NCBI GenBank assembly: GCA_029255685.2
Contig: CM055313.2
Span: 54,475,579 to 54,539,578 of the forward strand
DNA from: Silene conica
Lineage: Eukaryota > Streptophyta > Magnoliopsida > Caryophyllales > Caryophyllaceae
Direction of reading: 5' to 3'
DNA: 64,000 nt
Positions 1-10,760 of this stretch are shown piece after piece. Both the position numbers and the translations under genes were made by a program. Every line of letters begins with the position of its first letter. The stretch's first letter is position 1. A model generated the notes under the pieces. That model was not told the DNA's origin and did no database searches. It worked only from the letters and a program-made list of their open reading frames with translations.

Positions 1-1
1 G

Positions 2-61
2 GTGACCTCTGACCCCACCGATGCTGATGTAGCTGCTGCTGGGCCTACTCCTGATGAGTAG
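2..61 (+). CDS. C-terminal tail of a possible antisense ORF of the Tat element
   Basis: Frame 2 of the plus strand is open from the window edge to a TAG at 59-61 and encodes an acidic, Pro/Ala-rich tail ending PTPDE. Some Tat-lineage elements carry an additional ORF, antisense to pol, between integrase and the 3' LTR. Position and orientation here fit that arrangement, but only 19 codons are visible, so this is an inference. Confidence 0.25.
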   Translation: MTSDPTDADVAAAGPTPDE

Positions 62-698
62 GTCTTTAAAAATTTATCTGTTGGGCCCTAGTATGGGCGT
101 TAATATTTTGTTTTTGAACTTTGGATGCCCCTGCGTGGGCTTAGCTGTTGTAATTTTTTGCTGCTGGTCCGGGTGGACCAGTAAAACAATGCTGTTTTGG
201 GGCTGCTTTGGGCAGCCTTTCTTTTAATCGTATGACCCCCGTTGTATGGGGTTTTGCTCTTATCTTGTTGCTTTCTGCCGTTTTTCTGGCGTTTTCTCTT
301 TTGTACATGCATGTTTCGTTTGTGTTTTGGCCATCGCTGTTTTGGTGTGCTGGCCTGGTGTTTTGTATACCCATCCCTATACTGGGGTGCCAGGCTTAAC
401 TTAGGTTCTCCTGCGATCAGTGCAGATTTCCTCTTTAGGTCAGTCCATTAGGATAAGTAAATTCTGGTCCAGAAAATAAGTAGTGAAATTTCTCCTAAAA
501 ATTTGAAAATATACTAAGGTTTAAAATTACAAGACTTAGATTACTAAACTTAAAAAATATAAGGCAAGATATTATTCTAAACTCAGGTTTATATAAAAAA
601 TATAAAGGCAAAACAAAATTTTAGGCTGAACCAGAGTAAACTTTATACAGAATAGAACCTGAGTCTAAGGGAGCTGCTCTGGTCTGGTGGAGGCACCT
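62..698. other. Non-coding 3' region of the Tat element
   Basis: This lies between the possible antisense ORF and the integrase stop. It has a T/G-rich part (100-450) and an A-rich part (480-650). Only short ORFs occur, with no family resemblance that I recognise. No LTR end or polypurine tract could be placed with confidence. Confidence 0.5.
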
Positions 699-1550
699 TT
701 AGACAATATACTTTTTTAAGTGAAGTATATTCCATGATCTGGGTATCATTTCCCCTTCCATTGTCATTAGCCTGTAGGCCCCATTACCAACTATGCTCTC
801 GATTTGGTATGGACCTTCCCAGTTGTAGGCGAATTTTCCAGCTTGTCGGTTTTTGGTGTTTTGGAACACCTTTCTCAGGGCCAGGTCTCCTACTTGCAGG
901 GTTCTGATCCCGACATTCTTGTTGTAGCTTCGAGCCACCATCTGCTTGTACGAGGCCATTCTGACGTAGGCACTGGTCCTGAGTTCATCAACAGTGTCCA
1001 GGCTACTGGCCAATTCCACTTGGTTCTGGTCCTCAGTTATACGCCCATACCTGTGGGTTGGGACTTTGACCTCAGAGGGAATTACCGCTTCTGCTCTGAA
1101 GACAAGGCTGAAGGGGGTCTGACCTGTTGCTACTTTCGGAGTAGTTCTGTCAGCCCACAGGACCAGAGGAAGTTCCTCTGCCCATTTCCCTCCCATTTCT
1201 TGTAGTTTCTTTTTCATATTCTCAATGATGATTTTATTACTAGACTCAGCTTGTCCATTGGACTGGGGGTTCCTGGGGGTAGATTTCTGGAGTGATACAT
1301 TCCACTCAGCACAGAAAGCCTTGGTTTTCTTCCCAATGAATTGGGAACCATTGTCACATATTATTTCTGAAGGTATGCCAAATCTGGTGAATATATTGCG
1401 CTTAATAAAAGAGATGACCTGTGCTTCGGTGGTCTGGGTGAACGATTCTGCTTCGATCCACTTAGAAAAGTAATCTGTCATGGCTAGCATGTATAACTTG
1501 TTTCCTGGTGCTCTGGGGAGAGGTCCCACAATATCCATCCCCCACTTCAT
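699..1550 (-). pseudogene. Tat integrase, catalytic core and C-terminus
   Basis: This is the DDE integrase core of the Ty3 element, which would insert element cDNA into the genome. It begins MKWGMDIVGPLPRAP (first catalytic Asp), has the second Asp in IICDNGSQF, the Glu region in NGQAESSNKIIIENMKKKL, and a C-terminal GPYQIESI (GPY/F-type) motif near residue 255. The N-terminal HHCC zinc domain is in the preceding ORF, with the H residues in LHDLHSGDCGNHAGG. The CxxC part is lost there by a frameshift near 1620-1650 and can be recognised only in another frame. It is therefore a broken pol gene, not an independent protein starting at this Met. Confidence 0.88.
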
Positions 1551-3916
1551 AAAAGGCCATGGGGATATGATCGGGTGCAGAGGCTCTGCTGGTTGGTGAT
1601 TGACAGATGCGTGCCTTTGACAGGCGTCACATTCCTTGCATACTCCTTCGCATCTTTGCGCATTGTGGGCCAGAAGTATCCCATTCTGAGGGCTCTATTA
1701 GACAGGCTTCTTCCCCCTGCATGATTTCCACAGTCCCCGCTGTGGAGGTCATGCAAGACTGTCTGTGCCTCAGTCTGGTCCAAGCATCGCAGATATGGCC
1801 CTGCTAATGATTTCCGGAACAGGATTCCATCAATTATTAGGAATATGGAGGCCTTCATTCTGAAACTGCGTGCTTCTTTCTTACTGCTGGGCTGGATATC
1901 CTGCTGCAACCAGTCCAGGTATGGCTTTCGCCAGTCTTGTTCAGACTCCTGGTCTGGGTTGTTGCTGCAGATAGGTAGCTCCTCCTGGTCCGAGTCTGGT
2001 CCAGGAATGGCTGGTCTGAGGACATGGGTGATTGGAATACTGGCTACGTCGGCTGGTTTGAAGGTTGAGCCTAGAGTTGTCAGTGCATCCGCTTCTGCGT
2101 TCTGCTCTCTGGGTACTTGCTGGATGCAGAATTCCACGAATCTGCTGATTAACTCTTTTGCTACACATAAGTAGGCCGCCATCGTGGGGTCTCTTGCTTG
2201 GTATGTTCCGTTGACATGGTTCACAATTAGTTGTGAATCACTGTATACATTGACATGGTCAATTCCCATGTCCAGGGCTAGATGCAGTCCCAGGACTAGG
2301 GCTTTATACTCAGCCACATTATTTGTGGTCTTGAACTCACATCGGACTGCCTGGGTGATTAGATCCCCTTCTGGCGATCGTAGGATCAACCTAACTCCGG
2401 ACCCTCTGGCGTTTGAAGCTCCATCTACTCGTAACTCCCAGGTGCCTGGTTTGACACCCTGGCGTAGGTGCAGGATTTCCTGCTCTGCTTGGGTCTGGAG
2501 TGCTGGGCCGAAATCGGAGACGAAGTCTGCGAGGGCTTGTGACTTTATGGTTGTGCGTGGTTCAAACTGGAGGTCATATCCACTGAGGTGCACAGACCAC
2601 TTAGCCATTCGTCCTGATAATTCTGGCTTTCTCATAACCGTCTTGAGTGGGTGATTGGTAACCACTGAGATGGTATGAGACTCGAAGTATGGACGCAGCT
2701 TATAGGATGCTGTGACCAATGCCAATACTAGTTTCTCCAGTGAGGTATACCTTGCTTCTGCCGACAATAATGACTTGCTGACGTAGTACACCGGGTGCTG
2801 AGATCCTTCGTGCTGTCGGACCAGAACTGCACTTACTGCTGCTTCGGTTACTGAGAGGTACAGGAGCAGGACCTCCCCCTGCTCTGGCTTGGATAGCAGG
2901 GGTGGGCTGCTCAGGTACTGCTTTATTTCCTGGAATGCTTTTTCGTGCTCTGGTGTCCAATCAAACTTCTGGCTTTTTCTAAGGATATCATAGAATAATC
3001 TGCACCGGTCTGAGGATCTGGAGATAAACCTGCTCAGGGCTGCTACTCTTCCCGTCAGACCTTGCACATCTTTTGGTTTCTGGGGTGATTCCAGCTGCAG
3101 AACTGCTTTGATCTGTTCTGTGCTGGCTTCTATCCCCCTCTGTGTTACCATATACCCCAGGAATTTCCCACTGGAAACTCCGAAGGTACACTTAGCTGGA
3201 TTTAACTTCATTTTGTACTTCCGGAGGGTGTTGAATGTTTCCTCCAGGTGCTGGGTGTGGTCTGCTGATTGCTTGGATTTGACCACCATGTCATCTATGT
3301 AGACTTCCATATTGCGTCCTATCTGATCTTTGAACATCATATTGACGAGCCGCTGGTATGTGGAACCAGCATTCTTAAGGCCGAAGGGCATTACGTTGTA
3401 GCAGTAGATGCCTCTTTCGGACCTGAATGCTGTCTTTTCCTGGTCTGCCGGGTCCATTTTGATCTGGTTATACCCACTCCAGGCATCTAGGAAAGTCAAC
3501 ATTTCGTGGCCTGCAGTGGCGTCGACCATAGCATCTATGTGTGGTAAGGGGAATGGGTCCTTGGGGCAGGCTTTATTCAGGTCTGTGAAATCCACGCAGA
3601 CCCTCCACTTGCCGTTCGTTTTTGGTACCACCACTACATTAGATAGCCACTCAGGGTACCTGACTTCCCTGATCTTTCCTGCTTCTAGAAGGTTGTCCAC
3701 TTCCTGGTTTATGATCTGATGTCTTTCTGCTGCGAATTTCCTGCGCCTCTGCTGTACTGGTCTGAATCCTGGATCTATGCTGAGTTTGTGCGTTATGATT
3801 TCTGGGTCTATGCCAATCATATCCTTGTTGGACCAGGCAAAGCAGTCCGTGTTCTTTCGGAGCAGCTGGAGGAGCTGCTGACGTAGATCTCCAGAGCACT
3901 CTGAGCCTATGTACAC
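1547..3916 (-). pseudogene. Tat pol: reverse transcriptase, RNase H, archaeal-type RNase H, integrase N-terminus
   Basis: This ORF of about 789 codons copies element RNA into DNA in the virus-like particle. Visible domains are RT (residues about 45-230, with VCVDFTDLNKACPKD, MPFGLKNAGSTYQRLV and catalytic YIDDMVV), the connection and RNase H domain (about 330-450, LLLYLSVTEAAVSAVLV), and a second RNase H (about 500-630, LRVDGASNARGSG, TTNNVAEYKALVLGL, VNVYSDSQLIVNHV). The last part is the integrase zinc-binding region. The dual RNase H identifies the Tat lineage. The first RNase H begins LSVTEA where an Asp is usual (YLxVxD/S), which may be degenerate. Upstream the frame is broken by stops at about 3964 and 4082 that separate it from protease. 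A frameshift ends it before the integrase core. Confidence 0.9.
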
Positions 3917-4081
3917 TGTCCTTTCTGGGTGCTGCTCATCCAGGTGGACCTCATCGATTTCTGCCTACTGGGGCTCGATGTATTCCTCCTGGATGTGCAG
4001 TTGCTGTAGTTGATATGCCCTGGCAGCTGGTGGTTTGGTGGTCCTTTTGAGAGCTACTTTGTAACAATCCTTGGCCTCCTC

Positions 4082-4672
4082 CTAGTCTCCCCGTATCTCC
4101 TGAATTCCCCACGGCGTAGGAAACTTCAGGCACTGGTGATACGTTGACGGGATTGCTCGCATTTCGTGGATCCAGGGCCTGCCAAGAATAACATTGTAAG
4201 TAGATGGACCATCAATAACTAAGTACCTTACCTGTTTGTTCAGCCCCCCGGCGTAGGTGGGGATGGTGATTTCCCCCAGGGTATGCGCTGTTTCTCCACT
4301 GAATCCGACCAGGGGAATAGCTTTCTTTGTCAGGTCCTTCTCGTCAAATCCCATACTCTTTAGTGCTTCCAGCATTAGTAGGTTGACGGAGCTGACTGTG
4401 TCTACCATGACCTTCCTGACCTCACAATTTCCAATGTTCAATGTGATAATCAGGGCATCATGATGCTGCTCCGGTACAGCTTCTGCGTCTGTTTCGTCAA
4501 AGGTCACTGCTGGGAGGTCCTGCCTTGCTATTCTGCATGATGATTCTGGCTTGTCTCCCTTTGCTGCAGTTACACGTCTTTTGGCTGCTGAGTAGGTGAC
4601 CCCACACAGCTCTGATCCTCCAGTAATGACATTGACAATTCTATTGCAGGGAGGAGCTGGTGAAGGCTGCAC
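4082..4672 (-). pseudogene. Tat aspartic protease
   Basis: This is a retropepsin-like protease segment (about 196 codons) that would mature the Gag-Pol polyprotein. The active-site loop reads VMVDTVSSVNLLM, where the family normally has D-T/S-G, so Gly is replaced by Val. The C-terminal hallmark NVILGRPWIHEMRAIPS is intact. It is separated from Gag by an in-frame TAG near 4673 and from RT by stops near 4082 and 3964, so it would not be made as part of one polyprotein without readthrough. This copy is probably inactive. Confidence 0.85.
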
Positions 4673-6672
4673 CTAGCTGGCTGCGTTGACTCTGGTGGAC
4701 TTCTCTGGGAGCAGATGGTCCAAGTTGCCTCGGTCATACTGGAATCGGACCTCCTTTCTGAGGGTGTAACATTCGTCCGTGGTGTGACCTATGTCATCAT
4801 GAAATTCACATTTTTTGCTAGCATCACGGCGGTCGTTGAGCCGCTCCTCTCTCTTCTTTGGCCATCTGACTCCTTTGAGCTCTTTCAGGGCTTTTAGCAA
4901 GCCAGATACTCCGGTGGTAAAACCATACTCACTGACCTTCGGAGGTGGATTTGCATCATTTTTCCCACCGGTGCTCTCGGATACTTTGCTCACTGGCTTG
5001 CTGTAGGGCTTTGATCTTTCATTCCTTTTTTCTACTGGTGCTTTCCTAGACACAGGTTTTGTGTCGTAGGTACTTCTTCTGGAGGCAGCGTCTTCTTCCA
5101 GCCTCATGGCTGCAACTGCCTGGGCCTGTACATCAGCAAAGGCAGTGCATGGGTGCATTGTCAATTGCTTGTACAGGTCTGAATCGTGATGTAGCCCCCT
5201 GCGGAAGGCTTCAATGGCAGTGGGTACATCACAATGCGGGATGGCAACCTTTTCCTTATTGAACCTGGTGAGGTAATCTCGAGTGGTTTCCTCGAATCCT
5301 TGAACAATTCTGTATAGATCACTGGTCTGCTTTTCTGGCTTCATGCTGCTAGCAAACTGTTGATTAAAAGCATTAACCAGATCTGCAAAGGAGGAGATGC
5401 TGCGATTGGGCAATCCCACAAACTAGTGCAGGGCTGCTCCAGATAGGGTTGACCCAAATCCTTTGCACATGCAAGCCTCCTTAAGTGCTCCGGTTGCGGT
5501 TACCACCATCATTTTCTGCTTATACTGATTTATGTGGTCCAGAGGGTCGGCCGTACCATCATATAGTGTCATGGTTGGTGGTTCCAACCCCTTGGGCACA
5601 TTGATCAGGGCAATGTTGTCGATGAATGGTGAATCTGCATAGCTGTCCCATGGGAAGCTTTCTCCATGGGCCTTGGCATGCCAGGTATCTTGGTGATCAT
5701 GTCTTTCAGCTCCTGGTAGCGCTGGTCTGAGAGACTGCCTACTCCAGGGAATGGATTGACTGGCGGAGGGAGGGAGCCTGGAGGGGCTCCTCCCCAGGGA
5801 CCTGAGGTCGGGTTGACTAGCGGAGGGAAGAAGCCTGGAGGGGCTCCTCCCCAAGGACCTGCAACTGGTTGATTGGTTGCTACGAATGAACTGAAGCCTG
5901 GTCCTGGATGCCAGCCTACTGCTGACTGCGCTGGTGCTCCTCCTTGCCATCCTCCAACGCTGGGCTGGTTCTCGGGTGCTGCTCCTGCTGAGATCTCTGG
6001 CGTTCGTCCGATGGCAGGCTGCGGAGGGGTACCTGAAAAAATCAAAGGGTCAGTCCCAGGGGGAAAACAAGGTGTAGGATTACCTGCAGGCTGAACTGGT
6101 CTGGACTGCGGTGCTCCAAACACGGATGAGTCCAGATCCAGTATTTCTGGGCCACTGCTCAGGGTGGTGACACCTAGATCCAGCCTGGTGACGATCTCCT
6201 GGGGAATTGGCCGGTTCAACCCGGCTCTCCCGAAGGGGTTGAAGGTCTGGCCAGGCCCTGGCTGCAACATTCTGAACGGCTGCTCTGGACGTGCGACTGC
6301 GGCGATCTGCTCTCTCAGGTCCAGATTGTCCTTCTTCAGGCCCTCTATGGCTTCCTGCAGAGCACTCATTCCCTGGACCACCATCTGCATCGGATCTGTA
6401 CGGGGAGCCTGCGGCTGCTGGCCTGCTCCTGGCATCTGGGTTTCTCCACTTCTGCTGGGGCTGCTTTCTCTGCTCTGCCTTGGAGAAGCTGACACAGGGG
6501 GTGATCTGGGAACCTGAGGAGGTTTGCTAGGTGGAACCACAACTTTGGAGGCCGTGGTCTGACTCACGACCAGGGATGGTCCTGTGAGTCCAGCGGATAC
6601 AGTAGGGTTGATCCCACTGGACTGGGCTGGCATGCTCTGGGAACTGGAAGGGTTAGCTCTGGTCCCAGACAT
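4673..6672 (-). pseudogene. Tat Gag, broken in three pieces
   Basis: Gag begins at the ATG at 6672, about 46 nt after the primer binding site (MSGTRANPSS). The N-terminal third is a Pro/Gly/Ser/Gln-rich linker with repeated GGAPPG motifs. A frameshift near 5680 moves the frame to the capsid-like Gag core (PPTMTLYDGTADPLDHINQY). A TAG near 5421 interrupts it at a place where family members usually have Trp. The final piece (5419-4673) has the rest of the core (TTRDYLTRFNKEKVAIPHC) and a zinc-knuckle-like CEFHDDIGHTTDEC. Gag would assemble the particle. Three lesions make this copy non-functional. Confidence 0.87.
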
Positions 6673-6717
6673 GTTTTTGTGGCGAGATGACGGTTTTATA
6701 TATTGGAATGCGCACTA

Positions 6718-6737
6718 TGCCCCACGGTGGGCGCCAA
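6718..6737 (-). promoter_or_regulatory. Primer binding site of the Tat element
   Basis: On the minus strand the sequence TTTGGCGCCCACCGTGGGGC follows the LTR end after about 2 nt. This TTGGCGCC-type start is the usual tRNA primer site of Tat/Athila elements. It fixes the internal edge of the LTR. Confidence 0.75.
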
Positions 6738-6739
6738 AT

Positions 6740-7262
6740 TGTTTTGGTAAAATTTCTACCGGGTCGTGATATTGTGATGTGGGTCAAAGTGTCAACCAAT
6801 ATAAGAATTTACGTGAAGAATGAATACGAAATTTAAAGAGATAAAATAATGACGCAAGAGATTTTTGGTGACGCGGAAAAACCCGTTTAGGGAAACAACC
6901 GCGGGGGGAACGGAATCCCACCAATATTTCTACTATGATCGAAGATTTCGCTTGATGATGATTACAAGTGAATGCGTAAGTATTAGATTTACAACGTGCG
7001 AACAGAATGACTAAGAAATGACCTAGTCTTTCTTTTTATAGCTGCGAATTGCTGCTCAACTGACTCGGTTTTTGGTGCTGAAATGTGGGAGAGAATATAG
7101 GGGAATATCCTCTTAGGGTTTTGACCCATTCCCTTTCCTTTAACAGCTCTTTTTTCTGCTCTGGGCTGTGCCTGGTCTGCATCTGCTTTCCCCCTGCTCT
7201 GCTCCTGGCGTTAGGTTGTTTACTTATCTTCTGGGCCCAGTAGTGGATTTTTGGGCTAAACA
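6740..7262 (-). repeat. 5' LTR of the Tat element
   Basis: Read on the minus strand it begins TGTTTAGCCC and ends CCAAAACA. It is 523 bp long, bounded on one side by the primer binding site and on the other by copia RT coding sequence. An apparent ORF tail at 7036-7262 that continues the copia RT frame is only readthrough into this LTR. Confidence 0.88.
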
Positions 7263-8355
7263 GTAGGTACTTAAGAATGTTTTTCACGGCCATCCAGTGT
7301 TGTTCACCTGGATGAGCTTGGAATCGACTGGTCATACTCAATGCATATGCAACGTCTGGACGTGTGCATATCATGGCATACATGATCGATCCTATTGCCG
7401 AAGCATAAGGAATCCGACTCATGCGCTCTTTCTCTTCCAATGTCTTAGCTTCTTGAGACTTGCTCAAGTGAAGCCCAGTAGTCATAGGAATGAACCCTTT
7501 CTTGGAGTTCGTCATGCTGAATCTCTCTTGAATCTTATCTATATAAGACTCCTGACTGAGAGACAACATCCGTCGTGATCTATCCATGTAGATACGGATG
7601 CCCAAAATTCTTTGCGCCTCTCCCAGATCTTTCATCTGGAAATGGTTTTTCAACCATGCTTTAACCGAAGATAAGAGAGGTATGTCATTCCCAATCATGA
7701 GTATGTCGTCGACATACAGTACTAGGAATACAATCTTGCTCCCACTCGACTTGATATAGAGACATGGTTCCTCGACAGATCGAATGAATCCATTCTCTTT
7801 TATCACTTGGTCGAAGCGATGATTCCAACTCCGCGATGCTTGCTTAAGTCCATAGATGGAACGCTTAAGCTTTCAAATTTTCTTAGGATGTTCTGGATTA
7901 ATAAAACCCTCGGGTTGTACCATGTACAACTCTTCCTCCAAATAACCGTTTAAGAAGGCGGTTTTAACGTCCATTTGCCATATTTCATAGTCATGAAATG
8001 CGGCTATCGCTAAGATAATCCGAATGGAACGTAGCATGACTACGGGTGCAAAGATCTCATCGTAGTGCAAGCCTGGCACTTGGGTGAAACCTTTAGCAAC
8101 TAGTCTTGCCTTATGGATATCTTGTTTACCTTCCACGGCATGCTTTATTTTGTAAAGCCATTTGCATTGAAGGGGACGCACCTTTGCAGGTAGGTCCACA
8201 AGATCCCACACGTTGTTCTCAAACATGGAGTCCATCTCGGATTGCATGGCTTCTAGCCATAGCTTTGAGTCAGAACTGGTCATGGCACCTTTATAGGTTG
8301 AGGGTTCATTACCCTCTAGGAGTAAGACGTCATCCATATCATGTTCCTCGACCAT
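7263..8355 (-). pseudogene. Copia reverse transcriptase, C-terminally cut by insertion
   Basis: This is the RT domain of the copia polyprotein. Visible motifs are KARLVAKGFTQVPGLHYDEIFAPV, the catalytic QMDVKTAFLNG, YGLKQASRSWN and the YVDDILMIGN box. The last copia residues are GEQHWMAVKNILKYL, after which the Tat LTR begins. An in-frame stop lies at about 7870 (within KKI-stop-KLKRSIYGLKQ), and a frameshift separates this part from the Gag-IN ORF at 8356-8405. The RNase H domain is missing from the window. Confidence 0.9.
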
Positions 8356-8405
8356 ACAATGTATCTGTCCGGAGGAATGGAGACTCTTCCCGACCTCCTA
8401 GGTTC

Positions 8406-10760
8406 CTAAGGAATATCTACCGCAGCCTCGGTTGAAGGAACTGTTTCCTCCAATGGTTGCTCGGTAGTTGGTTCTTGAACCTCTGATAAATCGAAGGTTC
8501 TATTACTCGACTTGTTCTCGAGAAATTCTTTCTCTAAGAACGTCGCACTTGCCGCAACAAAAACACGTTGTTCGGTTGGTGAGTAGAAGTAATGACCAAA
8601 AGTTCCCTTTGGATAGCCTATAAAGTATGTCTTGACCGATCGTGGGCCGAGATTATCCTCGTGTCTCCACTTGACATAAGCCTCGCAGCCCCAAACCCGA
8701 ATAAAGGACAAGTTAGGGACCGTTCCCTTCCATAATTCGAATGGAGTCTTGTCAACAGCTTTAGACGGACTTCGGTTAAGAATTAGAGCGGCCGACAAAA
8801 GAGCATAGCCCCACAATGAATCAGGCACAACGGTGTGACTCATCATGGATCGAACCATATCAAGTAAAGTCCGATTTCTCCGTTCGGACACACCATTTAA
8901 TTGTGGTGTTCCAGGTGGAGTCAACTGTAGCACGATGCCACAGTCTTTAAGGTGTTGATCAAACTCGTGTGAAAGATACTCACAACCACGATCAGAACGT
9001 AGTGCTTTAATCTTTCTTCCCAGCTGGTTCTGTACCCGATTCTGGTATTCTTTGAACTTGTCAAAGGATTCACTTTTGTGCTTCATTAAGTAGACATAGT
9101 CATATCTACTCAAATCATCCGTGAAAGTGATGAAATACCTATAGCCTTCTCGTGCGTTGATCGACATAGGGCCACATACGTCTGTATGTATGAGTCCTAA
9201 TAGGTCGGCAGCGCGCATTCCAACACCTTTGAAGGAAATACGAGTCATCTTACCGATGAGACATGATTCACACGTGCCATATGATTCGAAATCAAAGGGC
9301 GAGATAGCTCCATTCTGTATGAGTTGTTTCACGCGTTTCTCATTTATGTGTCCCATGCGACAATGCCATAGGTAAGTTTGATCTTTGTCACCTACCTTTA
9401 ATTTCTTATTATTCACATGTAATATTTCAGTGGTTTGATCTAAAACATAAATTCCATTAATGGAAACTGCCTTGCCATAAATCATATTGTGTAAGGAGAA
9501 AATACAGCTATTATTCTCTATTACAAATGAAAAACCGAGTTTGTCAAGCGCAGAAACTGAAATAATGTTTTTGGATAAACAAGGAACATAATAACAGTTA
9601 TATAAAGATAACTCGAATCCACTTGGAAGCTGGATCACGTATGTTCCCCTCGAGATTGCAACAACACGTGCTCCATTCCCGACACGCAGGTCAACCTCAC
9701 CCTTGATTAGGGGTTCTTGGTTTCGGAGGCCCTGCACATGATTACATAGATGAGAACCACAACCAGTATCTAGTACCCAAGTTCCGTAACTTGCATAGTT
9801 AATCTCAATCATGTGAATAAAAGAAGAAGAAGACATACCAACAGGAGTAACGCGGCCTGCCTTAATGTCTTCACGATACACGGGGCATGAGCGCCTCCAA
9901 TGCTCAGTCTTGTGGCAATGGTGACATTCCATGCTAGTATCCTTGCTCTTTGTTTTGCCCTGTGAGTTGCTTGACTCACTTGGACCACTCTTAGTAAATC
10001 CTGACTTCTTAAACTTGGGCTTGCCTACTGTTAGGTCGCCCTGAGCTTTAGCTTTACCCTTACCCTTACCCTTACTGGAAATCATGAGAACATCTTGCTT
10101 CACGCTCCCACTTAATTTCATATCCTTCTCGGTCTGTACGAGAAGGGAGTGGAGCTCATGAGGAGTCTTCTTCATGTCATTCATGTAATAGTTGGCCCTA
10201 CAGAGGGCGAACCCATCATGATGTGAATGAAGCATTCGATCAACGATTATGTTCTCACTGATCTTACAGTTTAGGGCCTCCAGTTTCTCGATATTCTCAA
10301 TCATGTGAAGAATATGTGGGCTAACAGCTTGGCCCTTCTGGAGTTTCACCTCAAAGAAGCGACAGGTATGCTCATAAGAAACGATTATCGGAGCCTTTGA
10401 GAATTCGTTAGTGAGCGTGGTGAAAATCTTGTTTGCACCATGGGCTATGAAGCGTCTTTGCAAATTGGATTCCATTGCATAGATGAGTACGTTCTTTATC
10501 GCACCCGCTTCCATGACGAAGTCGCTATGAGCGCGAACTTCGTTAGCTCTAGCTCCAGTTCCTGGGTGTGCCGGAATTGGCTCAGTTAAATACTTAAGCT
10601 TTCCGTCAGCAATGGCAGCATTCCGTAGTGCTGCCTCCCAGTCAGAGAAGTTTGACCCATCATTCCTCAGTCTAGTAGACTGATTCATGGAGTCCATGAA
10701 GGCTTTTAGCCAGGATTCACGTGCCAGCTTGGCACTTGGCATTGGGTCTTCACCAGCCAT
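8406..10760 (-). pseudogene. Copia Gag, protease and integrase
   Basis: This single ORF of 784 codons is the 5' part of the copia polyprotein. Gag (about residues 1-290) contains a Gly/Lys-rich stretch and a zinc knuckle CHHCHKTEHWRRSC (CX2CX4HX4C spacing, though the usual Gly is replaced). The protease active site is WVLDTGCGSHLC (near residue 330). Integrase has the HHCC region (HCRMGHINEKRV to CESCLIGK) and the catalytic IHTDVCGPM, LRSDRGCEY and NGVSERRNRTLLD. Translation stops (TAG at about 8406) and the frame then shifts before RT, so the full polyprotein is not encoded. The long ORF suggests fairly recent activity of the family. Confidence 0.9.

Larger units (their letters stand above)
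1..7262 (-). mobile_element. Ty3/gypsy retrotransposon, Tat lineage, 3' end outside window
   Basis: The minus strand carries, in order, a 5' LTR (7262-6740), primer binding site, Gag, protease, reverse transcriptase, RNase H, a second archaeal-type RNase H and integrase (ending at 699). The double RNase H and the RT motif FTDLNKACPKD are typical of the Tat lineage. No sequence matching the 5' LTR is present in 1-698, so the 3' LTR lies to the left of the window. The element is inserted in the reverse transcriptase gene of a Ty1/copia element: copia coding stops exactly at the LTR edge (7262/7263). The 5 bp beside the LTR are GTAGG (7263-7267), and the same 5 bp should flank the missing end. 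Several in-frame stops and frameshifts show that this copy is not autonomous. Confidence 0.92.

Noticed and set aside
804..4463. Several plus-strand ORFs of 60-156 codons
   Set aside because: They are antisense shadows of the Tat pol and protease genes, which carry recognisable domains on the minus strand.
7036..7262. Apparent C-terminal extension of the copia RT ORF
   Set aside because: It is Tat LTR sequence read in the copia frame after the insertion point at 7262/7263.
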